From NCBI GenBank assembly GCA_040902305.1, contig JBBDXN010000139.1, forward strand, positions 11,803-75,802: 64,000 bases of DNA, given 5' to 3'. The translations under genes were made by a program, and so were the position numbers. Source of the stretch: CAMLFJ01 sp040902305. Lineage in GTDB: Bacteria > Methylomirabilota > Methylomirabilia > Rokubacteriales > CSP1-6. Below the pieces are notes generated by a model. It was not told where the DNA came from. It saw nothing but the letters and a program-made list of their open reading frames with translations, and did no database searches. Positions 24,822 to 31,760 of this stretch are shown here, piece by piece (the first letter of the stretch is position 1; every line of letters begins with the position of its first letter).

Positions 24822-25574
24822 CTAGAGGCCGAGGTGGTCGAGGAAGGTGGCGATCACGCGCTGGACTTCGGGGCGATGGGTGCGGTTCGGGAAGTGGGGG
24901 CCGCCCTGAACCACGTGCAGGCGGGCGCCGGGGATGGCGGCGGCCACTCGCTCGGACATCGCCACGGTCGGGAAGCTGTCGAGCGCGCCGGCGATCACCT
25001 GCACCGGGCAGCGGATGCGCCGGCAGTCCTCGAGCCACTCGCCCCGGCTATAGGTCTCGTCCAGCAAGGCGAGCAGCGAGGCCACCGAGTGCCCGCGCAG
25101 GGCGCCGGTCAGCTCCGCGTAGCGCTCGGGCCGGGCTTTGAGCCGCGCCAGCGCCTCCTCGCCCATGCGCAGCCGCACGTTGGCGTCGAAGTACTCCTCG
25201 AAGCGGCCCGCCTCCACGAGCGGGCGCTGCCGGGCCCACCAGCGCTTGTCCTCGTCGCTCGGCACGAACGGCGGGCCGCTGATCGAGACGACCGCCCGCG
25301 CGCGCTCGGGCGCGTGCGCCGCGATCCACAACGAGAGCGCGGCGCCCATGGACGCCCCGCCCCAGACCGCCTCGCGCACGCCCAGGCCGTCGAGCCAGCG
25401 CAGCAGGTCCTCCGCCTTGCGCGCGTAGGTGTAGTCGTCCACCCGCTCGAAGCGCGACGACAGCCCGTGGCCGCGCGTGTCGGGGAAGAGCGCGCGCACG
25501 CGGCCGAAGAAGGGCTCGAGATCCGCCACCATGACCGAGGAGTCCTCCACCGAGCCGCCGTGGATCCAGACCAC
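24822..25574 (-). CDS. Alpha/beta hydrolase (start uncertain, probably extends to 25661)
   Basis: An alpha/beta-hydrolase-fold esterase, amidase or lyase. The oxyanion region is VVWIHGG, the nucleophile elbow is GGASMGAALS (Ser), and late-domain landmarks are VIAGALDSFPTVAMSE (acid) and VQGGPHFPNRTHRP (His). The GTG at 25574 is the only standard in-frame start, but it cuts off the expected first strands. Upstream in-frame codons to 25661 encode LPEVVLPTGVRLHWREAG, a normal hydrolase N-terminus. The true start may be a CTG at 25661 overlapping the permease stop. Either way it is the last gene of the transporter operon. Confidence 0.82.
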   Translation of the reverse strand: MVWIHGGSVEDSSVMVADLEPFFGRVRALFPDTRGHGLSSRFERVDDYTYARKAEDLLRWLDGLGVREAVWGGASMGAALSLWIAAHAPERARAVVSISGPPFVPSDEDKRWWARQRPLVEAGRFEEYFDANVRLRMGEEALARLKARPERYAELTGALRGHSVASLLALLDETYSRGEWLEDCRRIRCPVQVIAGALDSFPTVAMSERVAAAIPGARLHVVQGGPHFPNRTHRPEVQRVIATFLDHLGL

Positions 25575-25653
25575 GATCGGAGGAGACGCGGGCGGCCCCC
25601 AGGCGAGGCCGGCCTCTCGCCAGTGCAGGCGGACGCCGGTGGGCAGGACGACC

Positions 25654-26331
25654 TCAGGCAGGGCCGATCCTCTTCTCCAGGTAGCGCGCGTAGCGGGACA
25701 TGGAGTAGGTGCAGACCCAGTAGATCACCGCGATGAAGAGATAGATCGGGAACGGGCGAATCTCGCGGTTGTTCACGATCTGGGCGGCCTTGGTCAGGTC
25801 CATGAAGCCGATGATGGAGGCGAGCGAGGTGTCCTTGAAGAGCACGATGAACTGGGTGACCAGCGACGGGATCATGTTCTTGAGCGCCTGGGGCAGGACC
25901 ACGTGGCGCATGCCCTGGGCCGAGCTCAACCCGAGCGCGGTGGCCGCCTCCACCTGGCCGCGCGGCACCGACTGGATGCCCGCGCGCACGATCTCGCCCA
26001 GGTAGGCCGCCTCGAAGACCACGAAGGCGGTGAGGGCCACCCCGAACTCCGGGATCGAGGTCTTGAGCACGATCGGCATGATGAACCACATCCAGAAGAT
26101 CACCATGACCAGCGGGACGCCCCGGAAGAACTCCACGTAGACGGTGGCGGGAATGCGGATCCACCACTGGGGGGCCAGGCGCGCGATGCCGATGAAGATG
26201 CCGAGAATGAAGCCCAGGATGATGGACGGGATGGCCAGGCGCAGGGTGCCGCCCACGAAGTTGCCGATGCCCAGGAAGCCCTGGAGCATCAGGAACGGGA
26301 AGTTGCGCCAGACGACGTCCAGATCGAGCAT
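25654..26331 (-). CDS. Polar amino-acid ABC transporter permease (GltK/HisM-type)
   Basis: A 225-residue inner-membrane permease with about five transmembrane segments. The EAA loop contacting the ATPase reads EAATALGLSSAQGMRHVVLPQAL, followed by VLFKDTSLASIIG. It pairs with the permease at 26335, three bases upstream in the transcript, and with the binding protein at 27239. Together they would import a polar amino acid, most likely glutamate, glutamine or another acidic/amide compound. The cognate ATPase gene carries a stop codon, so activity of the system is in question. Confidence 0.88.
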   Translation of the reverse strand: MLDLDVVWRNFPFLMLQGFLGIGNFVGGTLRLAIPSIILGFILGIFIGIARLAPQWWIRIPATVYVEFFRGVPLVMVIFWMWFIMPIVLKTSIPEFGVALTAFVVFEAAYLGEIVRAGIQSVPRGQVEAATALGLSSAQGMRHVVLPQALKNMIPSLVTQFIVLFKDTSLASIIGFMDLTKAAQIVNNREIRPFPIYLFIAVIYWVCTYSMSRYARYLEKRIGPA

Positions 26332-26334
26332 GGC

Positions 26335-27060
26335 CTAGCGCCGTCGCCGGCCGCCGCCCACGATGAGGCCGGGGATCGCGGTGCGCCGCTCCACCCAGGA
26401 CATGATCGTGGCGATCGAGACGCAGAGGACGAGATAGATGAGCGTCCCCGCGGTCAGGGCCTCGATCGCCTTGGCGGTGTAGGTCTCGATCTGGCGCGTC
26501 TGGAATGTCAGCTCGGCCACGCTGATCGTGAGCGCCACCGACGAGTTCTTGAGCAGGTTGAGAGATTCGTTGGTGCCGGGCGGAATGATGAGCCTGAGCG
26601 CCACCGGCAGGATCACGTAGCGGTAGGCCTGGAAGGTGGTGAGCCCGGAGGCCACCGAGGCCTCGAGCAGGGTGCGCGGGATGGACTGGATGCCGGAACG
26701 CAGGACTTCGGAGAAGCGCGCGCCGCTGTAGACGCCCAGGGCGAAGACGGCGGCCCAGAACTCGAGCCCGTGGCCGTAGAGCCATTGCTGGACGGGCTCC
26801 GGGAGGAGGGGCGGGACCGCGAAGTACCAGAAGAACATCCAGACGAGCAGCGGAACATTGCGGAAGAACTCCACGTAGAACGTGGCGGTCGCGCGCAGCG
26901 GCCAGAAACGCACGGTGCGCAGCGCCCCGGAGACGATGCCGAGCGCGGCGGCGAGCAGCCAGGCGACGAGGGACAGCTCGAGCGTCAGGATCAACCCGCT
27001 CAGCAGCCACCGGCCGGACTCGCCGGTCCAGAGCACCGACCAGTTGAACTGGTAGTTCAT
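26335..27060 (-). CDS. Polar amino-acid ABC transporter permease (GltJ/HisQ-type)
   Basis: A 241-residue inner-membrane permease, partner of the one at 25654. The ATG at 27060 is preferred because codons upstream belong to the repeat-bearing spacer. Features are YVEFFRNVPLLVWMFF after the second segment and the EAA loop EASVASGLTTFQAYRYVILP, then LLKNSSVALTISVAELT. It is slightly longer than its partner and ends in a basic tail (GGGRRRR) on the cytosolic side. Expression depends on reading through the long palindrome at 27071-27227. Confidence 0.88.
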   Translation of the reverse strand: MNYQFNWSVLWTGESGRWLLSGLILTLELSLVAWLLAAALGIVSGALRTVRFWPLRATATFYVEFFRNVPLLVWMFFWYFAVPPLLPEPVQQWLYGHGLEFWAAVFALGVYSGARFSEVLRSGIQSIPRTLLEASVASGLTTFQAYRYVILPVALRLIIPPGTNESLNLLKNSSVALTISVAELTFQTRQIETYTAKAIEALTAGTLIYLVLCVSIATIMSWVERRTAIPGLIVGGGRRRR

Positions 27061-27070
27061 CGCGTCGAGC

Positions 27071-27227
27071 CCCCTCACCCTGCCCTCTCCCCCTCGGCGG
27101 GGGTGTGGGTTCTCGCCCCCTCTGCCCCGCAGAGGGGGGAGAGGGTTCTCGGACTCCCTGCCCCGCAGAGGGGGAGCGGGTTCCTCGGGCCCCCCTCTCC
27201 CCTCAGGGGAGAGGGCAGGGTGAGGGG
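27071..27227. repeat. REP-like cluster forming a 157-bp palindrome with perfect 22-bp ends
   Basis: CCCCTCACCCTGCCCTCTCC plus CC at 27071-27092 and its exact reverse complement at 27206-27227 bracket several shorter CCCCTCTGCCCC/GGGGAGAGGG hairpins. The element fills the spacer between the binding-protein and first permease genes. Here it could act as the processing or attenuation site that makes binding protein exceed permease, a known role of REP elements in other transport operons; the application here is inference. Confidence 0.8.
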
Positions 27228-27238
27228 TGGTTGGCCGG

Positions 27239-28102
27239 CTACTTCGGGACGACCTGCAGCAGCATGAAGCTCCGCACCTGGGGCGCCATCGGATACGGCA
27301 GCTCGCCCTTGGCGCCGAACCACTTGTCGTAGATCTCGAAGAACTTGCCCGACTCGATGCCGTCCATCAGGCCCGCGTTGACGATATTGCGGAAGTCGGC
27401 GTCGCCCTTTCGCAGCGCCATGCCGTAGGGCTCGTAGGAGTAGAAGTCGCCGACGATCTCCCACTGGGCCGCGTTCGGCGCTTTGGCCTTGAGCCCGGCG
27501 AGCTGGATGCCGTCGTTGGTGAAGGCGTCCACCTGGCCCTGCGCCAGGGCCTGGAACGCGGCCGGCTGGTCGGGGAACTCGCGCAGGACGGCCTTCGGCG
27601 CCCTCTCCCGGATGATGCGCGCGTTGGTCGAGCCCTGCTGGGCCGCGATGCGCTTGCCGTCGATATTCTTGATGCCCTTGATCGGGCTCCCCTTCTTCAC
27701 CAGAAACTGGGCGCCGGTGACGAAGAAGGTGACCGAGAAGTCCACGCTGTCCCGGCGGGTGCGGGTGTCGGTCATGGTGCCGGCGATCAGATCAACCGCC
27801 CCGGAAGACAGGAGCGGGATGCGGGTCGGCGGGGTGCTCTCCTTCTTCTCCACCTTGACCGGCTTGCCGACCTTCTTCTCCACCGCGGGCTTGATCAGCT
27901 CCTCGACCAGGTCGATGGAGAAGCCGACCCACTCGTTCTTGCTGTTGACGTAGGCGAACGGCGGGGACCCGGTCCGGGTGCCGATCGTCAGCGTGCCGGT
28001 CTCGCCGATCTTCTCGAGCGTCATCTTCTGTTGCGCGAGGGCCGGCGTCACCGACGCGGCCAGCAGCGCCCCCACCATCACGACTCCGATCAGCTTCCGC
28101 AT
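27239..28102 (-). CDS. Polar amino-acid ABC transporter substrate-binding protein (GltI-like)
   Basis: A 287-residue periplasmic binding protein. Residues 1-23 form a signal peptide (MRKLIGVVMVGALLAASVTP, then ALA cleavage). The SBP_bac_3 fold is shown by GTLTIGTRTGSPPFAYVNSK, WVGFSIDLVEEL, GAVDLIAGTMTDTRTRRDSVDFS and GKRIAAQQGSTNA. It resembles glutamate/aspartate receptors with its short KGIKNIDGK insert. A clear AAGGAGG lies six bases before the ATG. It precedes two permease genes and follows the interrupted ATPase gene. Confidence 0.9.
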   Translation of the reverse strand: MRKLIGVVMVGALLAASVTPALAQQKMTLEKIGETGTLTIGTRTGSPPFAYVNSKNEWVGFSIDLVEELIKPAVEKKVGKPVKVEKKESTPPTRIPLLSSGAVDLIAGTMTDTRTRRDSVDFSVTFFVTGAQFLVKKGSPIKGIKNIDGKRIAAQQGSTNARIIRERAPKAVLREFPDQPAAFQALAQGQVDAFTNDGIQLAGLKAKAPNAAQWEIVGDFYSYEPYGMALRKGDADFRNIVNAGLMDGIESGKFFEIYDKWFGAKGELPYPMAPQVRSFMLLQVVPK

Positions 28103-28124
28103 GTACGTCCTCCTTGGGGTGATC

Positions 28125-28805
28125 TCAATGGGTCAGAATCTTGGACAGAAAGTCCTTGGCGCGGTCCGACTGGGGCGCCGCGAAGAAGGCCTCCGGCTTC
28201 TGCACTTCCACGACCCGGCCGAAGTCCATGAAGACGACGCGGCTGGCTACCCGACGGGCGAAGCCCATCTCGTGGGTCACCACCATCATGGTCATGCCTT
28301 CCCGGGCGAGGTCGGTCATGACGTCCAGCACCTCGTTGATCATCTCGGGGTCGAGCGCCGAGGTCGGCTCGTCGAAGAGCATGATCCGGGGCTGCATGGC
28401 CAGGGCCCGGGCGATGGCCACCCGCTGCTGCTGGCCCCCCGAGAGATTGGCCGGGTAGGAGTCGGCCCGGTCCGGGATGCGCACCCGCTCGAGCAGGGCT
28501 CGCGCGATCTTCTCCGCCTCGGCCGCCGGCAGCCCCTTCACCTTCCGCGGCGCGAGCATGATGTTCTGCAGCGCGGTCATGTGGGGGAAGAGGTTGAAGG
28601 ACTGGAACACCATCCCCACCTCGGTGCGCAGCTTGACCAGGTTGGCGGACCCCGCGATGTTCTGGCCGTGGACGAGGAGCTCGCCCTTCTGGATGGGCTC
28701 CAGGCGGTTCACGCAGCGGATGAGCGTGCTCTTGCCGGAGCCGGACGGGCCGCACACCACGACGACCTCACCCGCTTCCACGCTCAGGTCCACGTCCGCC
28801 AGCAC
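28125..28805 (-). CDS. Polar amino-acid ABC transporter ATP-binding protein, N-terminus severed by in-frame TGA
   Basis: The intact frame encodes 226 residues from an internal GTG: Walker A GPSGSGKST, Q-loop FQSFNLFPHM, signature LSGGQQQRVAIARAL, Walker B IMLFDEP and H-loop VTHEMGF, all complete as in GlnQ/GltL. The gene normally starts 18 codons earlier. There, an ATG at 28859 reads MAAAIEFKGVDK, then TGA, then FGPLHVLADV; relatives have Trp at the TGA. The first strand, which packs around ATP, is therefore lost unless the stop is read through, translation restarts at the GTG, or the base is an assembly error. The remaining protein may not fold well. Confidence 0.8.
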   Translation of the reverse strand: MLADVDLSVEAGEVVVVCGPSGSGKSTLIRCVNRLEPIQKGELLVHGQNIAGSANLVKLRTEVGMVFQSFNLFPHMTALQNIMLAPRKVKGLPAAEAEKIARALLERVRIPDRADSYPANLSGGQQQRVAIARALAMQPRIMLFDEPTSALDPEMINEVLDVMTDLAREGMTMMVVTHEMGFARRVASRVVFMDFGRVVEVQKPEAFFAAPQSDRAKDFLSKILTH

Positions 28806-28859
28806 GTGGAGCGGGCCGAATCACTTGTCGACGCCCTTGAACTCGATGGCCGCGGCCAT
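28806..28859 (-). other. Cut-off first codons of the ABC ATPase gene, ending at a TGA in place of Trp
   Basis: Codons 1-12 run from the ATG at 28859. The TGA lies at 28821-28823, and five further in-frame codons (FGPLH) join directly to the open frame below. TGG to TGA is a single transition. TGA is used as an ordinary stop by many genes here, so recoding is improbable. Confidence 0.85.
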
Positions 28860-28861
28860 GC

Positions 28862-29359
28862 CTACTCGATAACCACCAGGACGTCCCCGGGGTTCACTGG
28901 CTGCCCGGCCGCCACCCGGATCTCCTTCACCGTCCCCGCCACCTGCGCCTTGAACTCGTTCTCCATCTTCATGGCCTCCAGCACGATCAGGCCGTCGCCG
29001 GGCGCGACCGCCTGCCCCACCGAGACCTCGATCAGCGTCACCTTGCCGGGCATGGGCGCCTTCAGCACCTGGCCGCGCTCGCCGCCCTGGGCCCCCCGGG
29101 TGCGGATGATGTAGCGCGACTCCTCCTCGACGCGGATCGTGTACCGCTCGCCGTCCACGTCCACCAGGTAGGCGCCATCCTGCTCGGTGACGTCGGCCAC
29201 GTGCGAGGCGCCGTCGAGCAGGATCGACCAGATGCCCTCCCCGGTCTGGCGCGCGTCCACCGCGAGGGGCTCGCCGTCGATGGTGAGGGTGAAGCGGCCC
29301 GCGGCTCCCGCGACCTCGATCGGGATGGTCCGGCCGCCCGTCTGCGCCTCGAACTTCAC
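28862..29359 (-). CDS. Biotin carboxyl carrier protein of an acyl-CoA carboxylase
   Basis: A 165-residue protein with a C-terminal biotinyl domain. The biotin lysine is K131 in LEAMKMENEF, surrounded by KAPMPGKV and GDVLVVIE. The N-terminal half (1-90) is a linker/beta region like the BT part of acyl-CoA carboxylase alpha chains. The GTG at 29359 overlaps the biotin carboxylase stop by four bases, so the two chains are made together; in many bacteria they are one protein. It would carry CO2 from AccC to a carboxyltransferase, which is not in this window. Confidence 0.88.
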   Translation of the reverse strand: MKFEAQTGGRTIPIEVAGAAGRFTLTIDGEPLAVDARQTGEGIWSILLDGASHVADVTEQDGAYLVDVDGERYTIRVEEESRYIIRTRGAQGGERGQVLKAPMPGKVTLIEVSVGQAVAPGDGLIVLEAMKMENEFKAQVAGTVKEIRVAAGQPVNPGDVLVVIE

Positions 29360-30864
29360 CGGCTCCTCCAGCCGGGACGCAGCGCCTGGCGCCAGCTGCT
29401 GACCGCGCCGGCCGGCGGCGTCACCGGCGCCTGACGACCCGCGCGCTCGTACGCGGTCAGCGCGGCCGCGATGAGCGCGATCCGGCGGTGCCGACCGGCC
29501 GCTTCCGGCTGGTCCGCGGCCAGGAGCCGCTCCATGAAGCCGGTGGAGAGGCGCCCCGCCACGAAGTCCGGATGCGCGATGATGCGCTGGAGGATCGGGA
29601 TCGTGGTCTGCACGCCCACCACCTTGTACTCGCCCAGCGCGCGGCTCATCCGCGCGATCGCCGTCTCGCGGTCGGGCCCCCAGACGATCAGCTTGGCCAT
29701 CAGCGTGTCGTAGAAGCGCGGGATCGTGCAGCCGGCGTAGACGCCGGTGTCGTCGCGCACCCAGGGCCCGCCCGGCGCCTGGAGCCCGGCCACCTTCCCG
29801 GGCGAGGGCATGAAGGAGGCGAACGGGTCCTCGGCGTTGACGCGGCACTCGATGGCCCAGCCGCCGAGGGCGACGTCGTCCTGGCCAAAGCCGAGCTTCT
29901 CCCCCGCCGCGATGCGGAGCTGGTCCTTCACGAGATCGCGACCGATCACCAGCTCGGTCACCGGATGCTCCACCTGCAGGCGCGTGTTCATCTCGAGGAA
30001 GTAGAAGGTGCGCTCGCGGTCCACCAGGAACTCGACGGTGCCCGCGTTGACGTAGCCGACCTCGGCGGCCACCCGGCAGGCCGCCTCGCCCATGCGGCGC
30101 CGCATCTCGGGCGTGACGAACGGCGACGGGCTTTCCTCCACCAGCTTCTGGTGCCGCCGCTGGATCGAGCACTCGCGCTCGCCCAGGTAGACCACGCCGC
30201 CGTGGGCGTCGGCCATGACCTGGATCTCGATGTGCCGCGGCTCCTCGATGTAGTGTTCGACGTAGACGGAGGCGTCGCCGAACGCGGCGCCCGCCTCCGC
30301 GCGCGCCGCGCGCAGCGCGCCGGCCAGATCGCCGGGCGCGCGCACCAGGCGCATGCCCTTGCCGCCACCGCCCAGCGCCGCCTTCAGCATCACCGGGTAG
30401 CCCACGCGCTCCGCCACCCGCGCGGCCTCCGCGCCGTCGCCGACCGGCTGCTCGGTGCCGGGCACCACCGGCACGCCCATCTTGATCGCGACGCGGCGGG
30501 CCGCCATCTTGTCGCCCATGGCCCGGATGGCCGCGGGCGGCGGCCCGATGAAAGTCAGCCCCGCGTCCAGGCAGGCCTGAGCGAACGTCGCGTTCTCGGC
30601 CAGGAAGCCGTAGCCCGGATGCACGGCCTCGGCGCCGGTGCTGCGCGCGGCCGCGATCAGCTTGTCGCCGACGAGGTAGCTCTCGACGGCGGGGGCGGGG
30701 CCGATCGGCACCGCCTCGTCCGCGAGGAGGACGTGGAGGGACTCACGGTCGGCCTCGGAGAAGACGGCCACGGTCTTGATCCCCATCTCGCGGCAGGCCC
30801 GGATGACCCGGACCGCGATCTCGCCGCGATTCGCGATGAGGACCTTCCGAAACGGGGCGCTCAC
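29356..30864 (-). CDS. accC: Biotin carboxylase subunit of acetyl-/propionyl-CoA carboxylase
   Basis: A 502-residue ATP-grasp enzyme that carboxylates biotin with bicarbonate and ATP. The N-terminal FRKVLIANRGEIAVRVIRAC is diagnostic; the glycine loop KAALGGGGKGMRLV (about 155-168), IEIQVMAD, ERECSIQRRHQK and EMNTRLQVEHPVTE follow in order. The C-terminal extension beyond about 445 is like acyl-CoA carboxylase alpha chains. It is coupled to the carrier protein gene. Upstream is the repeat-filled scaffold gap, so its promoter is not visible. Without a beta chain here, the acyl-CoA (acetyl, propionyl, methylcrotonyl or geranyl) stays open. Confidence 0.9.
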   Translation of the reverse strand: MSAPFRKVLIANRGEIAVRVIRACREMGIKTVAVFSEADRESLHVLLADEAVPIGPAPAVESYLVGDKLIAAARSTGAEAVHPGYGFLAENATFAQACLDAGLTFIGPPPAAIRAMGDKMAARRVAIKMGVPVVPGTEQPVGDGAEAARVAERVGYPVMLKAALGGGGKGMRLVRAPGDLAGALRAARAEAGAAFGDASVYVEHYIEEPRHIEIQVMADAHGGVVYLGERECSIQRRHQKLVEESPSPFVTPEMRRRMGEAACRVAAEVGYVNAGTVEFLVDRERTFYFLEMNTRLQVEHPVTELVIGRDLVKDQLRIAAGEKLGFGQDDVALGGWAIECRVNAEDPFASFMPSPGKVAGLQAPGGPWVRDDTGVYAGCTIPRFYDTLMAKLIVWGPDRETAIARMSRALGEYKVVGVQTTIPILQRIIAHPDFVAGRLSTGFMERLLAADQPEAAGRHRRIALIAAALTAYERAGRQAPVTPPAGAVSSWRQALRPGWRSR

Positions 30865-30890
30865 GTTCCGAGCATGATAGCAGGAACGGA

Positions 30891-31002
30891 CCCCTCACCC
30901 CTACCCTCTCCCCCGAGGGGAGAGGGAGCCAGAACATACCCCCTCCCCAGAGGGGAAAGGGGACCGGGACATACCCCCTCTCCCCCCTGGGGAGAGGGCA
31001 GG
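30891..31002 (+). repeat. REP-like palindromes, three copies, running into the gap
   Basis: Hairpins at 30891-30926, 30939-30962 and 30974-31002, each a CCCTCTCCCC-type arm facing a GGGGAGAGGG-type arm, are joined by GACCGGGACATACC-like linkers. The third copy is cut by the N run. Repetition here probably broke the assembly. Confidence 0.8.
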
Positions 31003-31102
31003 NNNNNNNNNNNNNNNNNNNNNNNNNNNNNNNNNNNNNNNNNNNNNNNNNNNNNNNNNNNNNNNNNNNNNNNNNNNNNNNNNNNNNNNNNNNNNNNNNN
31101 NN
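31003..31102. other. Assembly gap of exactly 100 N
   Basis: The run is exactly 100 unknown bases, a conventional scaffold-gap size, so true length is unknown. Related repeats lie on both sides. Genes and distances across it should not be treated as contiguous. Confidence 0.95.
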
Positions 31103-31172
31103 GTGAGGGGTCTGGTGGTGAGGGGTCTGGTGGTGAGGGGTCTGGTGGTGAGGGGTCTGGTGGTGAGGGGTC
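31103..31172 (+). repeat. Tandem array of 15-bp units (GTGAGGGGTCTGGTG)
   Basis: Four identical units occupy 31103-31162 and a partial fifth 31163-31172. The left end is lost in the gap, so copy number is a minimum. The GTGAGGGGT core matches the arrays at 5857 and 45081; the last six bases differ. Confidence 0.9.
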
Positions 31173-31174
31173 CT

Positions 31175-31407
31175 CTACCGGTCCAGCGCCTTCACCGCCT
31201 CCTCCACGAACGAGGTGTCCACGATGGGCCGCAGCGGCAGCGTCTTCTTGGTGAACCCGTTGGCCGTCCACCACGCCATCTGCCGCTCGATGTCGGTCAC
31301 GAGCAGCCGTCCTTGCGGTCCTGGAACGGAAACCCCAGCCTGATGTTCTCGGGCCGCGCCCCGGTGTACCTGGCCCTGATCTGCCCGTCCTTCTGCACCA
31401 GGGCGAC
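31175..31407 (-). pseudogene. C-terminal remnant of an SsuA/NMT1-type binding protein
   Basis: Two adjacent frames together encode the end of a nitrate/sulfonate/taurine-type binding protein: VALVQKDGQIRARYTGARP...FQDRKDG, then, after a one-base frameshift near 31300-31311, LLVTDIERQMAWWTANGF and a tail ending VKALDR at the stop 31175-31177. The N-terminal two thirds and the signal peptide are missing; the sequence is fused directly to an ATPase remnant. It is not functional as written. Confidence 0.7.
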
Positions 31408-31759
31408 TTCGAAGCCGGCCAGGCCGGTCATGTCGAGGTAGTGCCGCGTGCGCTCGGCCCGCTCGAAGCGCGAGACGCCCAGCTCTTCCAGGCCGAACTC
31501 CACGTTGGCCCGCACGGTGCGCCAGGGAAAGAGCGCGAACTCCTGGAACACGGTGGCCGCCAGCGGCCGGCCCTCGCGGGGCTCACCCTCGAAGTAGACG
31601 CGCCCCGAGGTGGCGGGCAAACGGCCCCAGCAGGGCCACGAACTCCTCGGACTCCACCGCGAAGTCCACCTGGCTCAGCGCGACCACGTCGCGGCCTCGG
31701 CGGTCGGTACCACGCCGATCGATATAGGTCTTGGAGACGCGGTCGACGACGACGCGCAT
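31408..31759 (-). pseudogene. Remnant of an SsuB/TauB-type ABC ATPase lacking Walker A
   Basis: The gene starts normally at the ATG 31759 (MRVVVDRVSKTYIDRRGTD, then VALSQVDFAVESEEFVALLGP). At about 31620-31626 the Walker A stretch (expected SGCGKST and about ten further codons) is deleted and the frame shifts. It resumes as LPATSGRVYFEGEP, with a Q-loop VFQEFALFPWRTV. It ends after HYLDMTGLAGFE where it is fused to the binding-protein relic, losing the signature and Walker B motifs. It lies one base after the CoA-ligase stop, so an intact operon may once have existed here. Confidence 0.72.
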
Positions 31760-31760
31760 G

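Noticed and set aside
28806..28859. TGA read as tryptophan (code change)
   Set aside because: Many genes in the window end with TGA and no other in-frame TGA was seen, so mutation or sequencing error is more likely.
30861..31274. Open frame reading through the N gap
   Set aside because: It depends on unknown bases and translates only repeats on either side.
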